Shown here piece by piece: positions 41,261 through 53,694 of a stretch of 64,000 bases of DNA. The position numbers and the translations under genes were made by a program. The DNA lies in contig QANU01075041.1 in NCBI GenBank assembly GCA_003254905.1, positions 214,040-278,039 on the forward strand. The letters run 5' to 3'. The DNA comes from Nissolia schottii (Eukaryota; Streptophyta; Magnoliopsida; Fabales; Fabaceae). A model generated the notes under the pieces. The model searched no databases and was not told the DNA's origin. It was given only the letters and a program-made list of their open reading frames with translations. Each line of letters starts with the position of its first letter. Within the stretch, counting starts at the first letter, position 1.

Positions 41261-43185
41261 TGTTGATTTCATTTTGGAGTTTTAACAGTGCGTCTGCGGT
41301 GTGGTGCCAGCGAGCACTAGCAGTACATTTTTGACCAACGCGGATTTTACGTGCTAATGATTATTGACTAGGTATGTAATTCGGTCCAGATGTGATTGGA
41401 ATCTGTTTGTATTGACTAATCAGGATAGAAGGCATTAAGAAGGTTTAATCAAGAGTAGCCGCCTTCATAACTCTGATCAGCCCGTTAACTTGAATAGACC
41501 AGAAGTATTCGAATCGAATTTAATCTGATTTTGATTGGATTCGATTTTAAAAACACTTCAAAAAAACTCATTTTAATTCAGGTTTAGCCTCGAGTGACTC
41601 GGCCCAGCCCGACGTTTAGAAATTTATGTCTATTGTAGTTAAATTATGTCTATTTCATTATTTAGAAATCCATTGTAATGCACTTATTATATTTTTTGTT
41701 GTTTATGTTCCACTAAAATTATGAAAGTTTGAATGGAAATACTAATGTTATAAATTTTATTTCATTTTGTTGTAGTGTTTGAAATTAATGAGTATTTAGT
41801 TAAGAAATATAATGTTTTAGTTTGTAATTTTTTTAACTTTATTTTTTTAACAGATGTTATTTTTTATTTTAAAATTTGAGATAATTTTGGTCCATTTTGG
41901 CTCGGTCCAAACCCAGGTTTTAACTCGGTCCGAAGATAGTCGGGTCTATCGGGTTTAGAGTTGGTCCTGGTACTCAAAATTGATCCGATCTAAATATACC
42001 AATGAAATTTTTTATTCTTATAAAGAAAAAGTAACAAAGGAAATTACATTTTTCGTTGAACCAAATCACAAAGATTTGCTATAATCTGTTTGTCTTAGTT
42101 TTTGTTTTATTTTTCCACAAAAATTACAACTAACTGAGTTTCGTAAAAGAGTATCCTAAAATTCTTAGAGAATCAATAAGAGAAAGTTTTAAAATTTTAA
42201 ATGCACTGAAATATTAAAAGCTTCACACTTTTAATGAAAACTTTCATCTTCTTAATACTATAACAAGTTCTCCGAAAAACTTGTTAAAAAATCCTAAATA
42301 ATTTATTAGAAAATCTGAGCATTAACCCATCTTAAACTTTTATTTAGTTCAATTATATCTTTAAACTTTTACCTAACTATAACTATAAATAGATATCTCT
42401 AACTTTTAATCTTCGAATTAGATCCTTAAAATATAATAATTATCACAATTAATCTTTCTATTCAATTTAGAGTTGACATGGCCAAATATCTAAATAACAA
42501 TTGTCAAAATTATTGTAATTTTTCTCATATTATAATCTTTAATATTTATAAAAACATATTTATAGAAGATCAAAGAATTAAAAATTAGTTAAGTCAAATT
42601 GCAAACATTAAAAGTAAATATTCTTTAGAAATGTTAAAGAATATAATATGAGGAAAAAAATCGCAACAATTTTGATATTTATTATTTAAAAATTATGTCA
42701 CATTAATACGTTAAACTCTAAATTGAATATAAGAACTAATTACGGTAATTGCAATAGTTTGAGGATATTTAAAAATTAAAGGTACCTATCTGCAATAACA
42801 TAAAAGTCTAAGGATCTAATTCGAAGGTTTGAAAGTTTGAGGTGCCTATTTACAACTAGAAACAATTTTAAATGGTGTCAATGTTATTTTTCCTAATTTT
42901 TTTAATGGTAAGAAAACCCTAACTAAGTAAAAATAGTAATACATTTCTTTGACCGGGAAATACATATTGGATTATTTGGTTGGTTTTCTTTCCTTGTTTC
43001 TTTCTTCGATCGAAAAATATTAGCCCAATGGCCCATAAGAGAATGAAATTGTGTAGATACTCGTAAAGCAATGCCTTTTTTAATAAGCTATAAGTGTCTT
43101 TTCAACCTAGGGCTATGGTTTTGTGCAAATATGCTAAGAATACACACGCACGCACTCAATGTTGAGCTTTGGAGGGAAAGCTGTG
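41261..43185. other. Intergenic DNA upstream of CGS
   Basis: A GC-richer stretch at 41490-41620 and its counterpart at 41885-42000 contain CTCGGCCCAGCCCG, GGCTCGGTCC and ACTCGGTCCGA words and may be the two ends of a non-autonomous element of about 0.5 kb. The rest is AT-rich with no gene. Confidence 0.4.
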
Positions 43186-43190
43186 TTAGG

Positions 43191-45338
43191 TGTAATATCC
43201 CAATTTTTTTTCTTACGAAAATTTCGCATGATAAATAAATAAGAATAAATTAATAATATTAAAAAATCAAAGTATCAACTTTAATCTCTAACATATTAGC
43301 TAAAAATAATAATTTTGTGATCTCGTGAAGTCCTGTGAGATTCGAATTGATTTTCGATTATTATTAAAACTTAATTATGACTCAAAGGAATCCATAAAAT
43401 ACACTAATATGAAAATAAATTCAAAATGTCTATGACTGAAATTAAAATACTAATAAGAAAAAACTAATAGATCATAACGGTATGTCCGAAATATATTTTA
43501 GGGCATCCGTATATTAACAATTAGACACAAAATGCGATCAAACATGATCAAAATTGATCAAAAGGCCATGGCTATTAACCAAGGCACGTAGGGCCTATTG
43601 CCACCGTCAGCCTAGAAAGAAACAAAATGAAAATTGAAGAGAAAGTATAGATATTTCTATGAATAGTAAATATAATAATATAATAATAATATAAAGGCCA
43701 GCCACCGAAGCCCATTTGCAAAGTTTCATTTTCTTTGCTGTTCATTTCCTTTCTTTGATTGTTTCGTTCGCGCATTGTTGTGATGCTGCCGGATGTTGGA
43801 AAAATAGTGGGATCATCATGGAAGTGTTTAGGAAATTTTTCTCATCACGTCTACCGTTTCCAAACTGAATTTAGAGGTGGGTATTCTGACTACCACTGTC
43901 TATGTGGTTTATTATAATGTTTTCTGTATGTTTATATAAAAATATAACGTAGTAAATTTTATGCGAAAGATATGTTTGCTATGAAGCATGAAGATTTTAG
44001 GTATTTTTGAGATTAGAGAAATATAACTATATTTGTGTTATTTTATGTGCTAATATTTATGAAACTAATTTCAAAAATATTATGTGAAAAATATAGAAAT
44101 TAAACTGTGAAAATAATTTTGAATAGTTCTGGGGTTAGAAAAATATAACTATGTTACGTTTTATGTTCTATGTCTTATTATCATGCATCATGAGGATAGA
44201 TCACTAGAAATTGCCACGTAATATTTAACGAAGGTTATAATTGAACATAGGAAACAAAGAAAAGTTGCTAAAGAAAAGATAAGTGTGAGACGGTCAATGG
44301 TACGAAAGAAAAAGGAATGACTGACAGGAAAAGATGGCAAACGGTCCGCTTCTGGCTTAGCCCAAAGGAAGGCGGACCCTCGCCACCCAGTAAGGGGTTT
44401 AGGTAATGTTACCTCGAGGGACAGGCAGAAAAGGCAGGTCATACATCGTAATGCAGGTCGATGGGCTTGGGGTGTACGAGAAAGTATGGACAGGCAAAAT
44501 GTGACAGAACACACCAAAGGAAGTGTAGACAGACAGAACGTGTGAGAGAGCTTTGCATGCATGAGATATGTGATGAATGGCTAAGTGTGTAAGTATAGAT
44601 GTGTACTATGCACTACGTTACGTACGCGTATAACGGTCAGGACTAGAAAGCGCGACAACCTAGAAGTAAAAGAAAAATTAGGTTCCTCGATCACCTAGTA
44701 AAGTAGATAAAGCTACTCAGGACCTAGGCCAAAGATAATAAACAATAGGAAGTCTAGTATGTATGATCACTTAGAGACCTCCTGAGTGGCTTGGAGGATA
44801 ACCGAGAAAGTGAACGTTAGGTAAAGCCAAGGAACCCCACTAAGGACTAAGTGTTCTCATCCTCACTCAGTTATGGATCCAGGTGTGCAAAGTGAATGGA
44901 TTGATGAGCGAGACGCGTGGTAAATTGTGGATGGATGCAGCAGGACAGTTCCAGGGCATGAGCAAAGTAACGATGTTCGCAGTAGAGCGATAGATGTTTT
45001 GGATAATGATCTATGACTTCTATGCTTTTTGTATAAATACTTAGTAGTATGCCAATGTGTAATGACGTGATGGACCTTGACTGTAATTATCTACATATAC
45101 TCTTCTAATCCTATATTGGTTATCATTAGTGTTTGTTATATGTTCTAATAATCATGCACGACTCCTAGTTTATAAAATGATAAAGCACATGAACGATTTT
45201 CAAATGGGTCCATATTTTCACGTAAGAGATATTTGCAAAGGTAAAAATAAGGAGCTAAAGATAACCCTACACAACAGATAACAACCCTGTGAGCATTGCT
45301 TACTACCATGGAAGTGGGCAGTTAGCAGGCGTGTTACA
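43191..45338 (+). mobile_element. Solo LTR, 2148 bp, Ty3/gypsy-like
   Basis: It begins TGTAATATCCCAA and ends GGCGTGTTACA and is flanked by TTAGG on both sides (43186-43190 and 45339-45343), an exact 5-bp target-site duplication. Sequence near 43490-43530 and near the right end matches the solo LTR at 17403-21721, so both belong to one family or sister families. No PBS, polypurine tract or coding region adjoins it, as expected for a product of LTR-LTR recombination. Confidence 0.9.
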
Positions 45339-45369
45339 TTAGGTGGCTTTGAACTTGAGGTTTTTGTAT

Positions 45370-45900
45370 TTATCAAGATTAAAGGGTAAAAGTGAGTTGA
45401 TCAGTGAACTGGAATGGGCTTAGAAGGCATGGAGAGATAATCAGGAAAAAGATTTTTATTCCCCTTGATATGTTTTACAGAGAAATCATATCTTGAGAAT
45501 TATTCTTTTAACTTGAGAATCTGTGGGCTTGGTGGTACTTTATTTTTAAACTCAAGAATCCTTGGAAATAAGGAATTATTGAGCTTGACTTCAAAATGAT
45601 GCCCTCTTAAGTGGAAGTCAAACTTTTGAATTCCATACTTAACTACCAATGTTTCTTTGAAGGTGGTGTGATAATGAAGCTCTGCTAATTTGAATCGTCC
45701 ACTGGCATGTCGACAATAGTATCTTTGGCTTTCTACTTCTTCAATCAAAACTGCTCCCCAATAATGGTCACTTGCATCAGTTTGAAAAATACATTTTCCT
45801 TCCCCAGGAAATTTTAGGGTTGGAGGATTTTTTGCAGCTTGCTTCCAGAACTTGACTCATCACCTCTAGTTGTGTTGTTACTTGGACCAAGGAATTCCTT
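45370..45900 (-). pseudogene. RNase H domain relic, possibly endogenous pararetrovirus (Caulimoviridae-like) or Ty3/gypsy
   Basis: On the minus strand a DASDHYWGAVLIEE block near 45770-45730 is followed by an open stretch (45748-45500) with CRHASGRFKLAELHYH, a KE-x-LVVK-x-GI-x-KF block and an LRGHHFEV block, then a degraded VKHIKGNKN block near 45440. This order is the RNase H region of reverse-transcribing elements. The C-x-ASG-x-FK-x-AE-x-YH form and the HIKG tail are reminiscent of plant pararetrovirus copies, but Ty3/gypsy enzymes share much of it. The expected catalytic RT upstream is not recognisable, and stops truncate the reading on both sides. It is a short dead fragment. Confidence 0.6.
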
Positions 45901-46169
45901 TAAATGGAGTGGGGGTAAGGCCTGTAGTAGTTAGTCATCCAAAAAGATTAGTACTCCCATTAAGCGAGCTAAACTAGTCATGAATGATGGGTATGGGAGT
46001 GCTTCAGAAATACATTCATGATGGGTGTTTTGCATTTGACAATTAAGCCGTATAGGAGTATCAATTAATTGATGGTGATCCTTGTGGAGTTTTCTTGAGG
46101 GTTTATATAGGAAAACATTATCTTAGGCCATAAGAAAGGTTCTAGCAGCAAATTACTACTAGAGCAATG

Positions 46170-46530
46170 ACTCAGCCTATTGTCGAAAATGTGTACCCAT
46201 TTAGTCTTGGAACAAGTCAGGGAAGTTTTTATTTCCTAGAACATTTCGGGGATTGCATCCCGTGTCCACAATTTTTTGTATTTATCATTTATAGTTACCC
46301 CCATCTTATTTGGCATTCGCATGAACTACTGAATGGATGGTTCATCCACACAAACTTGTTGACCTCGGAGAAATACCAGGGATTGGAGTGGCATGTCCCA
46401 ATTGGCATAGAATTCTCAGACCAATGAGGCCTTTGGTGAGGTAGGCTCATCAAGGATGTAGTGCCACTTTCTTTGAAGTTCGTTGTATAGATCAACCAAA
46501 GCTTCTTGAAGAACATTGCAATATTTCATC
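46170..46530 (-). pseudogene. Retroelement gag-like / 'plant transposon protein' domain relic
   Basis: The minus strand shows EFYANWDMPL, a VFLRGQQVCVDEPSI block and later a WVHIFDNRLSHCSSS block. These resemble the FYAN-W...VRG...V domain common in Athila-like element proteins of plants. In-frame stops interrupt it. Its relation to the RNase H relic 0.5 kb away is unclear; they may be parts of different elements. Confidence 0.5.
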
Positions 46531-46539
46531 TTTTCGTAC

Positions 46540-47690
46540 CTGTTGTTTTTGGTGAAGCTAGAGCTAAACCGATCTCGTCTACTGTGACAGATCTAATGCA
46601 TAGGTGCCATGTTGTTGAGGTAACTCATCCCTATGTCCGATCCTTCTTACTTTTTGATGATGATGCCTTAACTGCTTAATCATTAACATCACAATTCACA
46701 ACAAATTTTAGTCAGGCATTTTATCAAACATCTTTTGTGAAATTCTTAAATTGACACAACTATCATCAATTTGGATCCAATTCTAGTTCCAGCCAGCAAG
46801 AAAATACAAGAAACTTAGAGAAATAAACACATACCTGAGTTCTAAAGAGGGATCGGGTAAAAAGAGAAGAAAAACAAAAGCCTAGGTTTCATGATCTTGC
46901 CCTTAATCGTGATCTGAGGAGGAAATTGAGGGCAGATGTGTAGTGATGGTGGGTGAACTAGTGAATATGTGTGTGAGAGAGAATGGATTCGATGAAGAAG
47001 AAGAACAAGAAGAAAATGAGAGAGACGACGACGGAAGGGGAGAAGAAGAAGAAGAAAAATGAGGCGTTTTGCCTGTGGATCATGTTTTAAACACGACCCA
47101 CGATAGTAAACCCCCTTTTAATAATTTTTTTTAACATGGAGAAAATAAAACATAAAACCTTGTTTAGAAATTTTTATAAATTCTGAGTGAGTGATGAGAA
47201 TTTGTCTTCGTTTTTCCTCTATATGGACAAACACCTAAATTTCTTTCTCCAACTAATTACTCTTCTGCACAAAATTTTCGGTTTTAAGCCTAATTAATCC
47301 ATATCGAACCAACATAGTTAACTTATACTGATGATGAGTTTGGTTTTTCTTATAGAGGAAATCATGAAAATTCTTTCCACATTTATGACAAATTTCTAGC
47401 TTTGCTCCTCTTCACTTTGTTGTTGAACAACTAGTTCCTACACTGTACCTAATGACTTGGAAAACTTTTTCAAGGAAATTGTTAAAAGATATTACATCAT
47501 TTTAAATAATAATGCAATCATCTTGCGATAAATTAAACTTTAAAAAGACATCACAAATTGAAAGCATGAAAGACATCAATTTTCTTCCTTTTTTTTAGAA
47601 ACGTGCTTAAACCATATCTTTAGAGTAGATGGTTTTAAAGCTTATACCACTAGATAGGCGTAAAGCTGGAAAAACTAGAAAGAATACTTA
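46540..47690. other. Unassigned DNA with a GAA-rich tract
   Basis: A purine-rich tract of repeated GAAGAAGAA lies at 46990-47070. Its surroundings (AGAGAGAGAATGG, then a short GC-richer block) might be a decayed 5' leader. No gene was recognised. Confidence 0.4.
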
Positions 47691-48985
47691 CAAAAGTGGT
47701 TCATCTTCCACCAAACACTTTGGTTTACTGTCCCTAAGTTGGACAAATATTTAATTAGTATGTCACGTCAGTGCTTTCGTAGGGCAGTAGCCCTACGTGC
47801 AGTCACATCCTAAGTTGGAGCGTGACAAGTTGAATTTCTCGAGAGTCTTTGGTTCTTGTCCGAGCACTTCTTCTAAAAATTGCGTCCTTGGACAGACTCC
47901 ATAGCACAATGCCATTAGCCTTTGTTCAGTTCTAATGTCTCTACTAAGTTTTCCTCCTTGTTAAAGCATTCTAGGCAGCTGCGCAGTAACTCGTTCTCTC
48001 CTTGGTTAATGCCCAAGAGGACAAGGGCTATCTTGGGTTGTGTCTATGGGAGAGGTCATCAAAGCTAGTGGTTGACCTCTTTGGCAAAGAGAATATCCAC
48101 TTTTCTACTGGTTTGATGAAGGTTAGTGGAAAAGCTCTACAAAGCACAACGTCTATTGCTTGCATCAGCCAGGTCTTGGACTTGAATGCCATGAAAAGCT
48201 CTTGTGGATCTGTAGTTCCATCATAGGTTTTGGCAGTTTAGGGGAGCATAAAGTTTTTATGTGGGTCAATATGGAAAATCTCATCCGAGAATGGGCTATC
48301 ATTAACGATGGCCCCCACGTTTAGCGATCTTCACCACGATACCTAAGATAGGTTAGAATGGATAGATTCTTTGGAGTTTGAGTCGCCAGTCTTCCTTGGA
48401 GAGTGTCTCCTAGGCCATTGATGTCGACTTAGGCACTGAAAGTGTCGGGTCAGAGCTAATGATTATCATTGAGGAGGGCTTTGGTGTCAACGCTCTGGAG
48501 AATGAGTCATGTGGGATCTCTTTCGCCATGGAATTGTGGAATGGGATTTCTCCCTATTCCTATGATGCGAGGGGGGTGTCGGTGACCTTTCCTAAGCCTA
48601 TGACCTATGGTGATCCAAGCGCCAGGGAGAGTTAGGCCTCCGTCCTGTCCCCCTTTGGTCTTGATCCCTCTACTCTTTTATTCTAGGTTTGTCCATCCAC
48701 TCTAAAGCTTTGAGATCCTGATCCTGTCAGTCAATAAGGTCTCATGGCCCTAAGATGACCACTCAGGTATTCGCTTCGTTCTGAAAGTCTAACGACTAGA
48801 ATGACCACCCAAGAGGGGATGTGCTGGCCATTGGGCTCTTGGTGCTCTACCTCGTTTTTCCCTAGTTACAAATGGGGGTTGCCCGTCCTAAGGATCAACT
48901 TCGTTGGATTATTGCTATTTTTGGTTTCCGTCCTTGTCTTGAGCCATCCCTAGCCGACGTTTTGGAACAGGGGAATTCACAGCGA
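47690..48985 (-). pseudogene. Ty3/gypsy (Tat-like) gag relic
   Basis: Reading down the minus strand from about 48985, an M-E-A-T-N start is followed by a long stop-interrupted region. Near 48230-48000 come YDGTTDPQE, SKTWLMQAIDVVLCRAFP, VEKWIFSLPKRS and SFDDLSH. These are the Retrotrans_gag blocks of Tat-type elements (YDGTTDPxEH, LCRAFP, W-(Y/F)-xxLPxxS, SFxxL). Stops and frameshifts are frequent. It lies directly downstream of a PBS-like site at 49051-49070. Confidence 0.75.
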
Positions 48986-49050
48986 CATTGGTGGCTTCCA
49001 TCTAAGCACCTGTAGAAAGGTTAGTCTAGTACTTACTAGACGACATCAGG

Positions 49051-49640
49051 TTTCCCACAGACAACACCAATATTCCAAAGTAATTTGTATAGGGAATGAG
49101 GTTAGCTGAATACATGTAGAAAGATGGGAAGGTGTCTTGACGAAAACTCCAACACGGCGTTCCTCGTGCAAAAGAGAGTGGTGGTAGGGTGTACTTGCAA
49201 AGGAACTTTGATGTTGAAGTAAGAACAAGGGTTTTGGTTAGAACTCTTGAGTGAGGATGAGTGATCTCTGATGACCTGAGGTCATGTGCTTTTATAGGTG
49301 AGCTAGGTTGGTTAGTTAGAGATAGAATGCAGGAAATTCAAATATTGACTTCCCCTTATCTCAGAGGTTTATCTTATCCCTCCCTTTATCTAGGAGTTAG
49401 TTACGCAAGCCATTAAATTTGGGAGAAGGGTGTGTCGTTTTCTCATTTTGCCTTGTTGGACCAAGTCGGGTCCAAGGTCTTGGGCTCGCGACCTAGAGAG
49501 TGCCTACTGGGCTACTCTCTCCTAGACTTGTGTTGCGACCTTCTCTTCTCATTGGCGTCTTAGAGCTCTCCCCTTGGACTAACAAGTGCAGGTAGGTGAG
49601 GCAAGCTCCAACTATTCCTTAGTGGACTAAGGCTCTTTGA
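49051..49640 (-). repeat. PBS-like site and LTR remnant of the Tat-like element
   Basis: On the minus strand TTGGTGTTGTCTGTGGGAAA (49070-49051) matches the TTGGCGCCGTCTGTGGGAA sequence at the LTR/gag junction of many plant Tat elements, with C-to-T decay at CpG sites. The LTR should lie at higher coordinates, about 49095 to 49640, and contains promoter-like TATAAAAGCACATG near 49290. Its outer end is not resolved. Confidence 0.6.
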
Positions 49641-49649
49641 GCCCTTTGT

Positions 49650-51690
49650 CTCTAGTCGATAAGAAATAACATAAAATCCTTATAACGTTTGAAATAGAAA
49701 AAGATAGGGATGATATCATTAACTACGGTAGTGAGCTCCTACTGAAACAATTTAATGCAATCTGACGATGGGGATGAAAGAAAAGCAAATTTATTAGAAG
49801 AGTTTGGCTTAAGATGGCGGGTGCCACATGCATGATCCAAAAATACAATGAAGAAGATTGCAGATCAATGGGGTTCTCTAGTTCTTGTTGAGTAAAAAAC
49901 TTGTCGTAAGCTATCATTTTCATCAACTTGAAACAAGTCTTTTACCAATTATTCAATAGTAAATTTATTTATTTGTGAATGGGAAATTATTTGATGTTTT
50001 TGTGAGGGAACTAAACCAAGTATCCCCTAACATGATAATCCCCTACATTGTCCAAAAAGATCAAGGTGAAGATGACTGTTCTTATCAGGCTGTGCACTTG
50101 GATATAGGAAAAAGATGGATTGTCACGAGGATTTAAGGGAAAATGAATCGTCAAACACAAAGCAGGACATAAACAATGTGGAAGTGGAAAAGGCCAATGA
50201 GGTAGGACCTACACTCTTGGAAAATAGGGAAAGCGTGAAACAACTAAAATAGAGTGATGAGCCCAACAAAAATAGCTATGAAGGAATGATGAAGCAAAGG
50301 ATATAAGGAGTTGTATAAACACCACAACGGTTTATTTCTCTTTCTCTTTTGGTCAACAAATTTTCATTGACAAATATTCAAAAGAATATACCTAATTACA
50401 ACAAAGAAATTGGTACAGTAAAACTTGTTAAAAAGACTAAGACTAAAAGTCCAAACAATACAACCCATACAATTATTAGTGACACATCAGTGATGCCTTT
50501 AGCATCACACTACTAGTATCCATGAACGCCAAGGTGAGAAATGTCGAGATCTCAGATCTTTTATCTGAAGTGTTCTATAACCCTTTTGATCATGTATAAA
50601 GGGATAAACACCACCAACGTTTGAAAAGCTAAGTGCCTTTGAGAACACCACCTCTGAAATAGTTGTGTGTTTGAGAAGGAGGCCTATTGCCCTGAAAAAA
50701 ACCTCAACCTATAACCACTAGTCATATTCGCCGATTTGCCTTATGTGAAAAAATCTTCCTATTCAAGTAAAAACTACAACCGTGAGAATCCAAACATGAG
50801 TAGGACTCATGATTTACTCCCTGATCGAATAGTCCTACCAACCATCAAAAAGGTTCACTATGCATGAAATCTAGCACCCATAAGCTAGTTTGAAGTTGTG
50901 GAACAAAAAAATAACATAACAAAAAAGGGGGCAGTAGATCTGCCATGGAGAAAAGGAAACACTCCATAAACTGACTCCCCTTACAGGAATAGACAAAAAC
51001 AAAAGCAAAATGGACGAAAAATGGAAGAAAAACGAAAAAGGAAACTAAAAGAAAACAAGGGTGGGTTCACTGGCCACCCTGGAGTAAAGGACAACCTCCA
51101 TGGGGCGGTTCCCCCACCAAATCTGCAGAGCAGTTTTCTCTCTCTCTCGGGCGGCAACCCTCCAAATGATAGGAGGACTGAAGAAGTGATTATTCCTTAA
51201 GAATATTGGGCCGAACGGCCCAAGTGTTGAAGAGTTGAAAAAAGTTGCGGCCCACTCAGATATGACCCACAGTCAGAATTAGTCCGAAGTGCCTAGAAGC
51301 CCACCAAGTTTTGAAAAATGTCCGAAACAAATTGAACAAGAGCCAGAGCTATCTCAAGTCTCAATCACCACATGAGGTGTCAGAATCAGTTGTACCATCT
51401 GGAAGTGAAGAAAGCGAAGAAGTGACGGGTGGAGTCAGATACCGATTCAATCTTGACTAAAGAGAGGAGCGGCCAAAGCTTGGAACATTGCAAGAGTTGT
51501 TGGTTTCTACACAAATCAAGATGAAGACATGATAGAAGACAAATCAAATGAGCAGCTGAGGTGGTCAATTAAAAGTTCGGTGCAGAATTCTGGAGTTATA
51601 TTCGAAATTGGATAATTTAATTGTTTGTTATAATGGGAGTGACCGTTTTCCTTGATTTGTGGAAAAATAAGTGGAGCGTTTTGCTATATT
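49650..51690. other. Unassigned repeat-like DNA
   Basis: Several short frames at 49990-50290 and 51240-51600 could be decayed gag-like pieces, but no family was recognised. The block at 50330-51200 has a pyrimidine-rich start on the minus strand, (GA)n near 51145, and a GC-rich segment that looks like a retroelement leader. No boundaries were found. Confidence 0.3.
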
Positions 51691-51694
51691 GTCA

Positions 51695-51830
51695 ACGGGG
51701 TTTGGTTCAAGTGGTAAGCGACTTGTATCGCTTAAGTAAAGTCCTGAATTTAAGAGCTTTATGTACGTAGTTATCCCCGTTGGGAGACTTACCTACCATA
51801 ACTAGCTACTACAAAAAGGAGTATTGAATC
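51695..51830 (+). mobile_element. tRNA-derived SINE-like relic
   Basis: TTTGGTTCAAGTGGTAAGCG fits the RNA polymerase III A box of plant SINEs. About 35 bp on, GTCCTGAATTTAAG sits where a B box (GGTTCGAATCC-like) would be, decayed. The tail contains ATGTACGTAGTTATCCCCGT, TGGGAGACTTACC and a final CTACAAAAAGG. The layout resembles Au-like plant SINEs. No target-site duplication was identified. Confidence 0.6.
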
Positions 51831-53690
51831 TATGATGCTGATTCCTTAGTTTTTTTTGGAATCATACTCTCACCCCCTAATTGATAGAGATAAATTGCCA
51901 AATTCCAAGCTACAAATGTATGGTGAAAGAAAGGTAAAGTAACCGATACTCTTTTGCTGAAAGGTATGTTTGGCCAAGATGGATGGCGTGTGAAGCCACT
52001 TCGGGGGCACACAGTCCTTTTTTTCCGTTCCGTATCAGGGGAACTTGTTTTGAAGGATGCGGTGTTTCCTATGTATTGTGGTACTGGATTTGTGTTGGTG
52101 TTCCATACATTGCTGCTTATATATGGGAAGCAATTTGAGATGTTTTTGTTTTTTTTTTTCCCTTAAAAAGTATGGGTGAGTACTTTTTTTTTAATCTTAA
52201 AAACTAAGGGATTTGTCCGAATGGATTTATTCTTGGTAGGTTCTTAATTACACTTTTTTTAGTGATTGTCGAACATTGTTGAGTCTCGGTGGATGAGAGG
52301 TAAGGTAGCTAATTAGTGATTAAAATTTGGTAAGCATAGGTGGGTATGGAGAATTTTTAGGTGGATGTTTGGTTCGCAGATTGTTTTATTGTATCTCTTT
52401 GTCTTTTTTTATGCTTTTTAATAGCATGTCATACACTACTTATCTTAAAAATATATATTTCAAGAGTGATGAATATGTTTTGTTATGATTTTGTTCTTTT
52501 TATTAAATAGTAATTCCATTAAAAATTTACATATTATTAATTTTTAATGGAAAATAACTACATACTAATTATATTTAAAAACTGGTAATTTAAAATTAAT
52601 TTTAATGATCAGTTTTTAAACTAAAGGTCACACTTTTAAGTGTTGCCATTTGTTTGAACTAAATGTCACACTTAAAGTGTGGCCTCTTACAAGAACAAAG
52701 GTCATATTTTTGTTGTGTGGTCTTTCTTATCTAATTAAGGTCATACCTAAAAAAATGTGTTTTTTTTAGTGTTGTCTATTCTTAATTGACACATATTTAC
52801 CTTTTACATTAATATACAAAAATTATTAAAATCTCATAATTTAAAATTTTAATTTATTATTAGATTAAATGTTATAATATTACACATTCTAAAATAAACA
52901 AACATCAATTTATGATCAAAGTAAAATAACTAGTTGTCCAAAGTTAAAACAGAACACTTGATAATTCATAACATTTAAAGTGTCATCATAATCTAACTTT
53001 GATATATCATATTTTAGTATTAAAAACAACTTTAAAATATTAGTTGACTAAGTGATTAGATACAAGTGTAGACAAAACACTCCAAATAAGTCATAAAAAA
53101 TCTATAACCATCGTATTATATGTATCGATGTATAAAACTAAAAATGTCACCCAATATATGTTATCCAATATCATTGAACGCATCATCCACATAGTCTAGC
53201 ACATTAAAATAAACTTAATATATAAGTATTAGAAATAAAAATGTTTAACAATGTAAACTTAATTTATATGCAATAAACAAAACATTGCCTATCAAAGGGT
53301 CCAAGTCCCTCAACTACTCCCAACCTTAGGAGTAAAGCAAATCCTAGATAAAGCGTAAATGAAAAGATCCCAAACAAAATTTGCATTAGCTGATGCTACA
53401 CCAACATGTCATACATGAACTTTCCCATTTTAAAATTTAACTATTTAACATATTTTCTTTAATGATATATAACAGGTGTCACAAATTTTTGATGTTGTAG
53501 CAATAACATTAACCACAAACAGGGGAAGAAAATAGTTAGAGTCAGCAAATTGAGCTAAAAATCAAAAGGGATTGTAGAGAGAGAAACTGTGAAGAGTATC
53601 AAAGACACCACAAAACAATTATTATCATCATTAGTTATGAACAGAAAAGAAGTAACAAAAGAGAAAGAAAAAAAATTAAAAACATACTTA
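51831..53690. other. Unassigned DNA with GTCACACTT/AGTGTGGCC words
   Basis: At 52625-52775, GTCACACTTTTAAGTG, GTCACACTTAAAGTGTGGCC and AGGTCATACCT words recur in both orientations and end in TTTTTTTAGTG, resembling the subterminal repeats and terminus (CACTAAAAAAA on the other strand) of a CACTA element. The opposite end is not clear. A 70-residue frame at 51954-52166 matches nothing. The rest is AT-rich. Confidence 0.4.
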
Positions 53691-53694
53691 CATT

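Noticed and set aside
51695..51830. Considered as a functional tRNA gene
   Set aside because: It has an A-box-like word, but no cloverleaf or intact B box can be drawn and the tail is SINE-like.
51954..52166. Considered as an organellar DNA insertion because of a hydrophobic 70-residue frame
   Set aside because: No organellar gene sequence was recognised in it or around it.
52434..52774. Possible 340-bp CACTA-type MITE (CACTACTTATC ... TTTTTTTAGTG)
   Set aside because: The two ends match only over the first five bases and the flanking triplets differ (ATA and TTG).
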